A stretch of DNA of 46,757 bases from Rhodococcus sp. (in: high G+C Gram-positive bacteria) (GCF_023264675.1 NZ_JAHFVG010000045.1:1-46757), one strand, 5' to 3'. Counted from the first letter of the stretch, positions 18,146 to 28,600 are shown. The notes: generated from the sequence alone by a model not told the origin. Made by a program: numbers and translations.

Positions 18146-19854
18146 CCGTTGCGAAGGCTCGCCGTACCCAACTTCTCAGTACGTACGGAGTCGGGAGTCT
18201 GTTCCCCTCTGACACAACGAGTTACATGATTGCCGGAATCCACGAGTGGAAACCGCGGGATGCTGACACCATCAGCGAACCGAGGCTTGCGCGGAGCCTG
18301 GGAGTGTCCGAACTGAAGGCGCCTCCGGCCGGTTCCAAGCGTAAACGCGATATACCCGTCATCCGCTTTCCGCTTACCCAGGTGTGCCCGTCCTGCCGCC
18401 GGATCGATTCAATCGGCAAGCTTTCCAACGACAAAGAAGTCAGCAGGTGTAGCTGCGAGAAGCGGACTGAGCTGAGCCCCTTCCGCTTGATCGTCGCGTG
18501 CGCACGCGGACACATAGACGAATTTCCGTACTTCCGTTGGTTGCATCAAGGGCAAGACGGCGGATCGAATCACACTATGCACTTACGGGCTCAAGGCCGG
18601 ACGTCGTCTCTTGCAGACCTGGAATTGACGTGCACTTGCGGTGTGCAACCGCGAACTCTTGATGGTTCGGCCGGCCCGAAAGCGCTCGCGGAGTTTGGTA
18701 AGTGCGCCGGACGCCGTCCATGGCTCGGGCCTGACAGCACACAGCACTGCGACGAAACGCCGCGGACTCTTCAGCGTGGCGCGTCGAATGTGTGGCTGCC
18801 TGCCGTCAGGTCGGCCATCTCCATTCCTCCCTACTCCGCAGCGCTGGCGAAGTTCGTCGATCGTCACTGGGTGTCGCTCGGTGACCCTGAGGCTGTCACG
18901 CCTGCGCTGTTGCGGAACCTGGCCGAGCACTCTCGCCGATTTTCCGTCCAACAGATCGAGACTGAGCTGGAGCGTCGCCGCGGAGAAGCAATGGATGATG
19001 TTCTCACCGAGGATGCGCTGCGGAGGCAAGAGTATTCAGCGCTGCTGGAAGGTCGGGAGCAAGAGGGCCTCGACGACGATTTCGTATGCCTCGAACGAGA
19101 CGTACCAGTCGATCTAGAACATCTCATCTCCGATGTACGCAAAGTAACCAGGCTCCGCGAGGTGCGAGCGCTATATGGGTTCACCCGCCTCGACGACGAA
19201 AACATCGACGAGAATCTGTGCGCTCTGTCGCCGGACAAGACTCATTGGCTTCCCGCCATCGAGGTTATAGGCGAGGGCGTTTTTCTCTCATTCCATCGCG
19301 ATACCCTCGAAGAGTGGGCCCAGGAGAAATTCGCAACCGATAGATGGGGCTTACTCAAACGTGCTGCGGGCCCTGGTCTGACACGTCCGGGCGAACGGAA
19401 CGTCACCGGCTTGATTCGAGTTGCGCTCCATACGTTTGCGCATGTCTTGATCGATCAGCTATCGCTTGCCGCAGGGTATCCCGCAGCTTCATTGCGGGAA
19501 CGATTGTACATCGATGACAGAGACATGGCGGGCGTGTTGATCTACACGGCGAGTTCCGACTCCGCGGGCAGTCTCGGGGGAGTGGCATCCCAGGCAGAGA
19601 CCGAGCGATTGGGTCCGGCGCTGGCTGAAGGACTGGCGAGGCTGTCCTGGTGTTCGGCAGATCCTGTCTGCATCGAATCTCACGGTTCGGGAACAGATGC
19701 GCTCAACCTAGCTGCATGTCACGCATGCGTGCTACTCCCCGAAACCTCGTGCGAACTGGGTAACCGCTATCTGGATCGAGCCTTGCTGTTCGGGACGCCG
19801 GAAGGTGGCCGTGAAGAGGAGGGCTTGTTCAGCGGCGTACTCACGTCGATGTAG
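18142..19854 (+). CDS. drmB: DISARM DrmB-like DUF1998 protein
   Basis: A 570-residue protein starting at ATG 18142 in an ATGA overlap with drmA. The N-terminus (RRTQLLSTYGVGSLF) is typical of DrmB. A CPSC...CSC cluster at ~82-110 and a CACVLLPETSC cluster near the C-terminus look like zinc sites. The C-terminal ~130 residues form the DUF1998 domain (HTFAHVLIDQLS, then YTASSDSAGSLGG). DrmB binds DrmA and lacks ATPase motifs of its own. Its stop is only 7 bases from the stop of the convergent partner gene on the other strand. No drmC (phospholipase D nuclease) follows, unlike classical DISARM. Confidence 0.83.
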   Translation: MTVAKARRTQLLSTYGVGSLFPSDTTSYMIAGIHEWKPRDADTISEPRLARSLGVSELKAPPAGSKRKRDIPVIRFPLTQVCPSCRRIDSIGKLSNDKEVSRCSCEKRTELSPFRLIVACARGHIDEFPYFRWLHQGQDGGSNHTMHLRAQGRTSSLADLELTCTCGVQPRTLDGSAGPKALAEFGKCAGRRPWLGPDSTQHCDETPRTLQRGASNVWLPAVRSAISIPPYSAALAKFVDRHWVSLGDPEAVTPALLRNLAEHSRRFSVQQIETELERRRGEAMDDVLTEDALRRQEYSALLEGREQEGLDDDFVCLERDVPVDLEHLISDVRKVTRLREVRALYGFTRLDDENIDENLCALSPDKTHWLPAIEVIGEGVFLSFHRDTLEEWAQEKFATDRWGLLKRAAGPGLTRPGERNVTGLIRVALHTFAHVLIDQLSLAAGYPAASLRERLYIDDRDMAGVLIYTASSDSAGSLGGVASQAETERLGPALAEGLARLSWCSADPVCIESHGSGTDALNLAACHACVLLPETSCELGNRYLDRALLFGTPEGGREEEGLFSGVLTSM

Positions 19855-19861
19855 ACATCGA

Positions 19862-20350
19862 TCAACGAAATGCGTTGTCACGCGAGCTGGTCGACACCGC
19901 TCGTTCGACGATTCGTTCTCGCACCTTACTGATCGTCTTCCACTTCATTGCTCGCTTGTCCGGGTCCATTCCGTACTGATGAATGATGTCTCGAAGTTGT
20001 TCGAGTTCGAGTGCGTCGAGTTGTGTCGCGAGACCGCCGGCTCCGTCGTTACGCAAAACCTCGAACGGATCGAATACAGCGGCAGTACGGGCAGGGCGGG
20101 TGCGCCGAGTTGGAGTCGAACCGCCCGGCGATGGTGGGGTGGGCGTCGCGGATAGTGCGGTCGAGGCTGTTCGAGAAGAGCTCACTGTTTTGGCCGCAGC
20201 TGCAAACTCGGCATTGCGGCCGAGCTCCTCTGCTGCTAGTCGCGCCAAGGTGAGGACGACTATCGCGCCACTCTCATCGCGCGAGGACAGCGCGAAAAGG
20301 GTTGTCTCGAAGGATGAACGGGCATCCGCAAGTGCTTGCGAGTTGGTCAT
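19862..20350 (-). CDS. Small ParA-partner protein with SAP-like C-terminus
   Basis: A 162-residue protein whose ATG at 20350 overlaps the ParA stop (ATGA), so it is translated together with ParA. The N-terminal ~60 residues are helical. A Ser/Thr/Pro linker (~60-88) follows, then a C-terminal ~70-residue domain (LEQLRDIIHQYGMDPDKR and KWKTISKVRERIVE) resembling SAP or Rho-N-type helix-extended-loop-helix DNA-binding modules. By position this is where a ParB or adaptor would be in a parAB pair, but it has no ParB N-terminal or HTH motif. DNA binding is inferred. In-frame sequence extends further upstream into parA but has no reason to be the start. Confidence 0.75.
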   Translation of the reverse strand: MTNSQALADARSSFETTLFALSSRDESGAIVVLTLARLAAEELGRNAEFAAAAKTVSSSRTASTALSATPTPPSPGGSTPTRRTRPARTAAVFDPFEVLRNDGAGGLATQLDALELEQLRDIIHQYGMDPDKRAMKWKTISKVRERIVERAVSTSSRDNAFR

Positions 20351-21249
20351 GTGTAGATCTCGACATTCGTCATCAAGTGGTTGGTCAGATCGTGGAGCGC
20401 TCCTACCGTATCTCCGCCACCATAGCGCTTGCTCAAGGAGCCGACGTCGAAATAGTCTGCGGCGCCTGCGATTGCGATCGCGTCGGGGATCCAAAAGGGG
20501 ATGACGTTCGGTGGTCTCTCCCTTTGAGCCTGTTGGTCCGCAGGCAGAGCATCATAATCGAGCACGGCGTTCTGCAACCGCTGAATGGTGTCTCGGTGCA
20601 GATTGGTTCCCTTGCGGTACTTCGTGATGATCAACCCGAGTGCTTTGATCTTGTGTCCCGTTCGTTCGGAGAACATCCGAACCCGTTTCTGGATCTGCGG
20701 AATTCCATAGGTCGACAGCACGTCTGGGATCGTCGGGATGACGTATGCATCCGCCAGCATCAGCCCATTGCGCGTTACGATCCCCATGTTAGGTGGGCAG
20801 TCGATCAAGATGTAGTCGTACTGGTCACGAACCTTGTCAACCTCATTTTTGAGAACAAGGAGTGGTTCCTGCGAGGTGAGGTCCTCGTACTGCCACGCAG
20901 CCACTTCCTCCGATATTTCGATCATGTCCAACGATGAGGCCAATAGATCGATCCCGCCCAGGCTTGCCAAAGGCGAAACATTTCGTTGGATGGAGTCCTC
21001 GATGTCGAACGGCGCAGCCTGAGAGTCCAGCGCCTGCTCGAACAGCGCCTTCAGTGTCCGACCCGAGTCGTTCAAGACCTGCCACTGGTCAGACCCGATC
21101 ATCATCGCCGTGAGGTTGGTCTGTGGGTCCAGATCGATCAGCAGTACGCGCTTGCCGAAGTTTCCCGCCATGAATTCTGCCAGCGCGGCCGTCATAGTGG
21201 ATTTACCGACGCCACCCTTGAGATTGATTGTCGCAACTGCTTTGGCCAT
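20347..21249 (-). CDS. ParA/MinD-family deviant-Walker ATPase
   Basis: A 300-residue protein starting at ATG 21249. The deviant Walker A KGGVGKST (11-18), the A' motif DLDPQTN (39-45) and Walker B YILIDCPPNMG (~146-156) are complete, so it should dimerise on ATP and bind DNA. There is no N-terminal HTH, so it is of the short, chromosomal or type Ib-like length. It is transcribed away from the cytosine methyltransferase and towards drmB. ParA proteins position plasmids, chromosomes or protein cargo. Here it sits inside a defence island with a SAP-like partner, so it may locate the defence complex or be a relic of a mobile element. I cannot decide which. Confidence 0.9.
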   Translation of the reverse strand: MAKAVATINLKGGVGKSTMTAALAEFMAGNFGKRVLLIDLDPQTNLTAMMIGSDQWQVLNDSGRTLKALFEQALDSQAAPFDIEDSIQRNVSPLASLGGIDLLASSLDMIEISEEVAAWQYEDLTSQEPLLVLKNEVDKVRDQYDYILIDCPPNMGIVTRNGLMLADAYVIPTIPDVLSTYGIPQIQKRVRMFSERTGHKIKALGLIITKYRKGTNLHRDTIQRLQNAVLDYDALPADQQAQRERPPNVIPFWIPDAIAIAGAADYFDVGSLSKRYGGGDTVGALHDLTNHLMTNVEIYT

Positions 21250-21392
21250 GGGGCGGGTACGGTCCTGTCGTTCGCGTATGTGTGTCCGGTATGGGGAGAT
21301 CGCACTGCGAGCGACACTGTACGACGCCGCGGTGACAGCTGCAGCTGCAGGCTCATGGATATCAACTACCGCGTGTCGTAAACTTCGCGTTC
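21250..21392. promoter_or_regulatory. Divergent promoter region between parA and cytosine methyltransferase
   Basis: A 143-base gap between divergently transcribed genes must hold both promoters. A TAAACT (21378-21383) lies only ~10 bases before ATG 21393, so a transcript from it would be almost leaderless, a common actinobacterial arrangement; no good -35 is seen. A CAGCTGCAG-type repeat lies near 21337-21351 and may be a protein site. Assignments are tentative. Confidence 0.35.
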
Positions 21393-22532
21393 ATGGACGA
21401 CAGTCGCGGTTCCCACACCGACTTGTCTTCGCATTCGGTCATCGATCTGTTCGCCGGACCAGGGGGCATCGACGTCGCCGCGACTTGGCTGGGAATGAAG
21501 GCCCACGGTATCGAATGGGACGATGACGCGTGTGCGACCCGGCGCCAGGCAGCTTTGGACACTACGCAGGGGGACGTCCGTAACTTCGGTCCTGCCGATT
21601 TCTCCGAAGCCACAGTTCTTGCGGGGGGTCCGCCCTGTCAGACCTTCACCGTTGCTGGTGCTGGGCGCGGTCGGGATTCACTCGACCAAATCATTGAATT
21701 GATCGGGCGGCTCGCGGACTTGGAAGACATCAGTGCGCAGCTCGCGAAGTTCGACGACGTGCGAACCGGACTTGTGCTCGAGCCACTGCGGTGGGTCAGA
21801 GATGCCTTTGTCGCGGGTCGCCCCTTCAAGGCTGTCGTTCTCGAGCAGGTTCAGACTGTGTTGCCTGTCTGGAACGCCATGAAGCCTGCCCTGGAGTCGT
21901 TTGGCTACGAAGTGGAATGTGCCGTCCTAAGAACCGAACAGTTCGGGGTTCCGCAGACTCGGCGGCGGGCGGTACTCGTTGCCAACCGGGTCACCACTCC
22001 GATCCGTCCACGGGCGACTCACCAGTCCTACAGCGCGGGCATGCTACGAGGTAGCGGAAGTCCGGACCTCGAGCCATGGGAGACGATGGGCACCGCACTC
22101 GGTAGGTCCGGGTGGTTCGAGGTCGTATCGAATTACGGCTCGGGTGGTGTCTCTACAGCGCGTGGTCGGCGGAATGCAGATCAGCCATCTGCCACGGTTA
22201 CAGGGAAGGTGTCGCGCAATCGGATTGTCGACCGAAGTGGAGTCGAGCTGAGCCGCTTCACACCAGGCGAGGCTGGGCGTCTGCAGACATTTCCATCTGA
22301 CTACCCGTGGGTCGATTCGGCTTGGGCCCAACAAGTGGGCAATGCAATGCCCCCGAGGCTGGCCGTCCACGCTCTGGCGGCCGCTTTCGGGCTCGTGCCG
22401 AACAGATCACAGCTGGATTCTAAGATCAGCAGCGATTGGATGTTAAGCGCGGGAGATGGATCTCCGGTCGAACTGGTGAGTCCACCGGAAGAGCATATGC
22501 AGCGCGAGCAGGACATTCTCACTGCGGTCTGA
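21393..22532 (+). CDS. DNA (cytosine-5) methyltransferase
   Basis: A 379-residue C5 methyltransferase that would transfer a methyl group from SAM to cytosine in DNA. Motif I DLFAGPGGID (18-27), motif IV GGPPCQTF with catalytic Cys82, motif VI with Glu151 (VVLEQVQ, an EQV variant of the usual ENV), motif VIII QTRRRAVLVANR (188-199), motif IX RFTPGEAGRLQTFP (288-301) and motif X QVGNAMPPR (314-322) are all present. The target-recognition region between VIII and IX is short (~90 residues). It is the first gene of block C, divergent from parA. Class 2 DISARM and type II Druantia use a cytosine methylase for self-marking, so that role is likely here. The target sequence cannot be predicted. Confidence 0.92.
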   Translation: MDDSRGSHTDLSSHSVIDLFAGPGGIDVAATWLGMKAHGIEWDDDACATRRQAALDTTQGDVRNFGPADFSEATVLAGGPPCQTFTVAGAGRGRDSLDQIIELIGRLADLEDISAQLAKFDDVRTGLVLEPLRWVRDAFVAGRPFKAVVLEQVQTVLPVWNAMKPALESFGYEVECAVLRTEQFGVPQTRRRAVLVANRVTTPIRPRATHQSYSAGMLRGSGSPDLEPWETMGTALGRSGWFEVVSNYGSGGVSTARGRRNADQPSATVTGKVSRNRIVDRSGVELSRFTPGEAGRLQTFPSDYPWVDSAWAQQVGNAMPPRLAVHALAAAFGLVPNRSQLDSKISSDWMLSAGDGSPVELVSPPEEHMQREQDILTAV

Positions 22533-22561
22533 CGCCGACAGACGGTGTGGGACGCCTGTTA

Positions 22562-22578
22562 CTTGAGTGACACTCGAG
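22562..22578. promoter_or_regulatory. Candidate operator: near-perfect inverted repeat upstream of drmD
   Basis: CTTGAGTG (22562-22569), one base, then CACTCGAG (22571-22578): seven of eight positions are symmetric. It lies in the 122-base gap between the cytosine methyltransferase and the DrmD-like gene, so it could be an operator or simply chance. Confidence 0.25.
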
Positions 22579-22654
22579 AAGTTGCGGCGTGCTAACCAAC
22601 TGACCGTTAGGGTTGTGTCTAGCCGGCACCGAACATGCGAGAGGACCACTGCGC

Positions 22655-25600
22655 GTGACTTTGAGCGTTACCCCCGAGGATCCACATACAGCGGGTGTTC
22701 GCCCGTTCAATGCCGCGCCCGGTTCGATCGTCGAGGTCCGCGACGAGGAATGGTTGGTCTCCTCGGTAGAACCGACGTCGGACGGCCATGTCGTCCACGT
22801 CCTGGGGCTCTCCGATCTGGTCCGCGATACCGAGGCGTCCTTCTCGACGGCTCTCGATACGGTGCTGGTGGTCGATCCGACTGACGTCACCGTGGTGGCC
22901 GACACCTCCCAAAAATACCGCAGATCGCGGCTATGGCTCGAGTCCATGCTGCGCAAAACACCTGTCGCGATCGCGGATCCGAGCTTGGCCACTGCTCATC
23001 GAGCGCTGGCGAGACCTCTCGAATATCAGTTCAAGGCGGTGCGTCAGGCGCTCGATCCTGACAACCTCCGACCCCGCATTTTGCTTGCTGATGCCGTTGG
23101 ACTGGGGAAGACACTCGAGATCGGGATGATTCTTGCCGAGCTGGTTCGCAGGGGCCGCGGTGAACGCATCCTGGTAGTGACACCCAAACATGTGCTCGAA
23201 CAGATGCAGATGGAATTGTGGACGCGTTTTGCTCTGCCGTTCGTCCGCCTCGATTCGGCTGGAATTCAACGAATTCGGCAGATTTTGCCGGCCACGCGGA
23301 ACCCGTTCACCTATTACAAGCGGGTCATCATCTCGATAGATACGCTCAAGAGCGACCGTTACCTCAATCATCTGCGTAAGCAGCATTGGGACGCGGTGGT
23401 CATCGACGAGTCTCACAATGTCACCAACGTGGCAGCGCAGAACAACAGGCTTGCCCGACTTCTGGCCTCGCGTACCGATGCCCTCATTCTCGCTTCGGCC
23501 ACCCCGCACAACGGTCGCGCCGAATCGTTCGCCGAGCTCATACGCATGCTCGATCCGAGCGCTGTTTCCCCCTCCGGTGAGCTCGACGCCGAGCAAGTGA
23601 AGAAGCTGGTGATCCGTCGGCATCGACATCATCCGGATGTCGCAGGCGAGGTCGGTTCGGACTGGGCGGAACGTCTCCCGCCGCGAAATATCACGGTTCC
23701 TGCGTCGGCGAACGAGGATGCGGTATCGCGTGAGCTCGAGGATGCCTGGCTCTGGCCGGAGCAGGGGCGGTCAGTGTATTCGGGTTCGACGAGGTTGTTT
23801 CCGTGGGTGCTGGCCAAGGCATTCTTGTCTTCACCCGATGCGCTCGCCCAGTCGATCACCGAGCGGCGAAAGCGGCTGGATCCGGACGGCGTCGATGCGG
23901 CACGAGAGATCAAAGCACTCGATCATCTGGATGGGCTGGTCCGCGCTACGCCGTTGCGCGAATCGGCCAAATACATTGCCTTGCTTGGCTACTTGGCTGA
24001 GATCGGCGTGAAGCGTAACGGCGACACTCGTGTTGTCGTATTCGCCGAACGCGTCGCAACACTCAAGGCGCTCGCACAAGCGTTGTCGACCGACTTGAAG
24101 ATGACGCTCACCGGTGGACGCGATCTCGGCAACGTCACTGTGTTGCATGGTGGGCTCAGCGATGTTGAGCAGCAGGACATCGTCGAATCGTTCAAGCTCG
24201 AATCCTCGCCGATCCGCATTCTGGTCACTGGTGATGTTGCGTCGGAAGGCGTCAACCTGCACTCACAATGTCACGACATGGTGCACTACGACATCCCGTG
24301 GAGTCTCATCCGCATCGAGCAGCGCAACGGCCGCATCGACCGCTACGGGCAGCGGCACCGTCCTCGCATCGTAACGCTCCTTCTGACTCCATCGACCACT
24401 CATTTCGCAGGGGACCTCAGAGTTTTGACTCGGTTGGTGGAGCGAGAACACGAGGCGCACAAGGCCTTGGGCGAATCATCATCCTTGATGGGGACGTACG
24501 ACGTCGCGGCAGAAGAAGAAGCAATCCGCAAAGTTCTGGCGGGCGAAAAAAGCTTGGAATCAGTCGTCCGATCTGTTGAGCAAGTGGTAACCGGTGGGGG
24601 CCTCGACGGACTTCTTGCACAACTCGGACTCGGTGGTGACGCGCCGCCAGTGGATAACGAAGTGCCGCCAAAGACAGCCCCAGACGTCGTGGAATCGGCG
24701 GATATTTACCCGTCCGAGTTTGCGTATCTCTCTGACGCGTTGGACGAGTTCATCGAAACACCACGGCAGGCTGCACCCAATGGGGTGTCGTGGACAGTCC
24801 ATGCTGCGCAGTCGATTGCAAGCCTCACCCCGCCGCGGGATTTGAAGCAGCGTCTCCAAGTCCTGCCTCAGTCCTATCTTCGTGCCCGATCGGTTACTGA
24901 AACCTACAAACTTGCCCTCACCCCCTTACGCGGTGAGGAGGAACTACGTGCAGCTCGGGCGGGCGAATCCACTTCGACGTGGCCCGAGGCGCACTTTCTC
25001 GCGCCACTCCACCCGATACTGGACTGGGCCGCAGATCGCTCTCTCGCCGATCTGGGGCGCCGTCAAATCTTTGCTCTGCGTGGAACAGTGGCCGACACGA
25101 CTGTTCTCGTGCAGGTCACGCAGACCAACTCCCGAGGCCAGGTGGTTGCCGCCTCCTATTACACAGTGTCGTTTCCGGATCTGAGTACCCCGAGTTTCAA
25201 TTTCGCGCTCCCGCACAACGGATCCTCGGACGCTATAGCCGCGCTTGGCCTGGGAGATGTCAATCGAGGTGACTTGGGCGACGTCGCCCCACTGCTCCCC
25301 GTCGTGGCCGCTGCGGTCCGCGCAGCGGATTCTGCAGCAGAGCAGCAGGCAGCGGCTATCCGCGACGAAACAGAGTCTCGTATTCGAACATGGACATTGC
25401 GAGCCGAGCGATGGACTCACGAAGCCGATGCTCTGATCCAGCGAGATGAATTGCGCCAGCGGACCGAACGCGTGATGCACGAACGTGACGCGGCAGCGGC
25501 GATGAACCCCGACCGCCGTCTGATCCGCCCCCTATTGGTGGCAGTTCCAGACGGACTCGACCTGCAGGCCGCAAGCACGACGAGGGAGAGCGACAAGTGA
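22655..25600 (+). CDS. drmD: DISARM DrmD-like SNF2 helicase
   Basis: A 981-residue SNF2-family protein. GTG 22655 is chosen because GAGAGGA sits 8 bases upstream; the frame is open back to 22613. Core motifs are Walker A DAVGLGKTLE (~145-154), Walker B IDESHN (~250), ASATPHN (~281) and the second RecA domain with GDVASEGVNLHSQ (~527) and IEQRNGRIDRYGQ (~550). The C-terminal ~400 residues are specific to this subfamily and end in a helical, charged segment. Length and the following methyltransferase gene match the drmD-drmMI order of class 1 DISARM. SNF2 proteins translocate on double-stranded DNA using ATP. It overlaps the next gene by GTGA. Confidence 0.85.
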   Translation: MTLSVTPEDPHTAGVRPFNAAPGSIVEVRDEEWLVSSVEPTSDGHVVHVLGLSDLVRDTEASFSTALDTVLVVDPTDVTVVADTSQKYRRSRLWLESMLRKTPVAIADPSLATAHRALARPLEYQFKAVRQALDPDNLRPRILLADAVGLGKTLEIGMILAELVRRGRGERILVVTPKHVLEQMQMELWTRFALPFVRLDSAGIQRIRQILPATRNPFTYYKRVIISIDTLKSDRYLNHLRKQHWDAVVIDESHNVTNVAAQNNRLARLLASRTDALILASATPHNGRAESFAELIRMLDPSAVSPSGELDAEQVKKLVIRRHRHHPDVAGEVGSDWAERLPPRNITVPASANEDAVSRELEDAWLWPEQGRSVYSGSTRLFPWVLAKAFLSSPDALAQSITERRKRLDPDGVDAAREIKALDHLDGLVRATPLRESAKYIALLGYLAEIGVKRNGDTRVVVFAERVATLKALAQALSTDLKMTLTGGRDLGNVTVLHGGLSDVEQQDIVESFKLESSPIRILVTGDVASEGVNLHSQCHDMVHYDIPWSLIRIEQRNGRIDRYGQRHRPRIVTLLLTPSTTHFAGDLRVLTRLVEREHEAHKALGESSSLMGTYDVAAEEEAIRKVLAGEKSLESVVRSVEQVVTGGGLDGLLAQLGLGGDAPPVDNEVPPKTAPDVVESADIYPSEFAYLSDALDEFIETPRQAAPNGVSWTVHAAQSIASLTPPRDLKQRLQVLPQSYLRARSVTETYKLALTPLRGEEELRAARAGESTSTWPEAHFLAPLHPILDWAADRSLADLGRRQIFALRGTVADTTVLVQVTQTNSRGQVVAASYYTVSFPDLSTPSFNFALPHNGSSDAIAALGLGDVNRGDLGDVAPLLPVVAAAVRAADSAAEQQAAAIRDETESRIRTWTLRAERWTHEADALIQRDELRQRTERVMHERDAAAAMNPDRRLIRPLLVAVPDGLDLQAASTTRESDK

Positions 25601-28600
25601 GCACCGCGTCCGATGCGCTGATAGTCGGCGAAGACTTCATCAGCGAGCATTACTTCACCACTGATGCCACATCTCAGTCCTTTCATGCCCGGGTCCTCGA
25701 ACGACGCAAGCAATGGGAGACCGAGCGCGCCAATGACCGGCCCACTACGCGTTCGCGTTTCACCGCGCAACGCGGAGACCTGACACGGAAGTTCCTGGAC
25801 CTAGCCGAAGTGGCAGACCACCAGGCGCTCAAGTCGCTATATGCAAACCTTCGGTCGATTTTCGGATTCGAGGGTCTTCGCTGGGAGTTCACTCGCCTGG
25901 GTGGCACTGACACCGAGGATGGTCCGGCCCTGGAAGTACGCGCTCGCGGTCTCACGGGCTCAGCACCACTGGTCATCGTTGAAGGTGCCGCAGAGCTCGG
26001 CGTCGAGCAGCTGTTATCGAAAGACGAAAAGACACTGCGAAGCACATTCCGGACCGGCGAAGATGACGCGCCAGGTGAGTCGCTCCACTCCGTTGCGCAA
26101 CTGCTATCTCATTTGGCAACGCTGGAGGACGGACCGCAGTTCATGCTGGTGCTGGCCGGCTCGAAGACACTCATTACCGAGCGAAGCCGATGGCTCGAGG
26201 GACGTTACCTTGCAGTCGATCTGCAATTGGTGTGCGAACGCAACGACGACAAGCGTGGTGGAGAAACCGATCGAGCACTGACGTGTGTTTCGGCAGAGTC
26301 GCTTGCCCCTGATGCGGAGGGCGACATCTGGTGGACCACCGCCATCGACGAATCCGCCAAGCACACTGTCGGGGTATCCAAGGACCTTCGCGAAGGTGTT
26401 CGACTGTCGATCGAGCTCATCGCCAATGATGTCGTTGCTCGGAGGCGATACCGAGGGTTGGAACCGTTGCCTGACTCGCAGGCACAGACGCTTGCGGCGC
26501 AGGCACTTCGCTATCTCTATCGCATCCTATTCTTGCTGTATGCAGAAGCGCGTCCCGAACTCGGCGTTCTACCGACGGGTGAGCAAACCTACGAACGCGG
26601 TTACAGTCTCGACCGTCTCCGCGAGCTACTTCTCGTCGAGCTTGCGACTCCGCGAGCCCAGAACGGCACACACTTGTACGACTCGCTTCTCGTGCTGTGC
26701 CAGTGGGTGGACCGCGGCCACGACGGCTCGGCTGATGACTCGACCAGAGCCGAGGGTTTGACCTTCCGGAATCTTAAAGCCGACCTCTTTCTCTCGGCGG
26801 CAACGTCTTTGATTGACGAGGTCAAACTCAGCAACTCGGCTGTGCAGAAGGTGCTGCGACATTTGCTGCTCAGCAAGGAGTCTCGTGGGCGTGATCGCGG
26901 GTTCATCTCGTACGCGGACCTCGGTATTAACCAGCTCGGTGCGGTGTACGAGGGGCTGATGAGCTACACCGGTTTCTTCGCGAAAGACACCCTGTACGAG
27001 GTGGCGAAAAACGGTGACTCGTCGAAGGGATCGTGGGTCGTCCCGGAGGGTCGGACCGAGGGAATCGCCGAGGCTGATTTTGTCACGGTGAGAAGCGATC
27101 TCACCGGCGAACCGATCAAAGTCCGACATGAGCTGGGCACATTTGTCTACCGGCTCGCAGGTCGCGAACGCCAGCAAAGCGCGTCGTACTACACACCTGA
27201 AGTGCTGACGAAATTCACTGTCGGCCAGGCACTCGCGGAACTCCTCGACCAGGACGGGTCGACGACCACCGCAGACGAGGTCCTCGGTCTAACCGTCTGC
27301 GAGCCTGCGTTGGGTTCGGGTGCGTTCGCGATCGAGGCTGTGCGCCAACTTGCAGATCAGTATCTGACACGTCGCCAACGCGAGCTGGGAGAGCGGGTTG
27401 ACCCCGAGGCGTATCCGGTCGAGCTGCAACGTGTGAAGGCATATATTGCTTTGCATCAAGTGTATGGAGTGGACCTCAACGCCACCGCAGTCGAGTTCGC
27501 CGAGATCTCTATTTGGCTCGACACGATGGCGAAAGATCTTGACGCCCCATGGTTTGGTCTACACCTACGGCGAGGCAATTCGCTGATCGGTGCTCGTCGC
27601 GCACTCATCCCCAGTGGGCAATTGAGTTCCCGTAACTGGCTGGACGCCACCCCGGTCGATGTCCCGTTTGCGGACAACGCGCCTGGACAGCCGATCACCG
27701 GAGTCAAGAACGGTATCCACCACTTTCTGCTCCCTACCAGCGGTTGGGGCTCGACGGTGGAAGGACGCGAAGCCAGAGAGCTCGCACCCGAAGCGCTCGC
27801 TGATCTCAAGACGTGGCGCAGGGAACTGAAGACCAAACCGACCACGGAGCAGCTACGCAAGCTGAAAGATCTTGCAGGTCGCGTCGAAACCTTGTGGTTG
27901 CTGGCCTCGAAGAGGCTCGAGATTGCCGAGCGCGAGATCCGTCGGCCGATACTGGTGTGGGGGCGCGATCCAGAGGTTGTCGAGACCGTCGTAACTCGCG
28001 CCGAAATCGAGAAATCACTCGCCAACCCCGACGGTGCCTACAGGCGGCTGCGCCGCGTGATGGACGCGTGGTGTGCACTCTGGTTCTGGCCACTAGTGGA
28101 CGACGACGCATCCGTTGGCGGCGACCTCGTCGAGCCGCCCACTCTCGATCAGTGGATCGAGACCTTGAGTGGGTTGGTGGGCTCGCCGGTTGCGAAGTCT
28201 GCGCGCGAGAAGAAGGACGGGCAGCTCAACCTGTTCGCTATTTCGACTTGGGATGAACTCGAAGTCACTGAGTCCAACGAGCTGGTCTTTGCACAGGCTA
28301 CGAAAACTGATGCGTTAAAAACCGAGTGGCCGTGGCTGGAGGTTGCTGAGCGAGTTGCTATGTGGCAGGGGTTTTTTCATTGGGAGCTGGAATTCGCGTC
28401 AGTACTTACCCGCGGCGGTTTCGACCTGCAGCTAGGGAATCCGCCTTGGGTTCGTCCGCGTTCCGATGTGGACGCTCTTTTTTCCGAGGGTGATCCGTGG
28501 TTTCAGCTCGCGGTCCGTCCTACTCAGGGCGAATATCGCGTACGGCGTGGGGAGACGCTTGCTATCGATGGGATCCGCGAATTAGTTATTGGCGGCACAT

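Noticed and set aside
20302..21381. Two + strand frames opposite parA
   Set aside because: parA has complete motifs on the other strand; these frames lack ribosome sites and recognisable domains.
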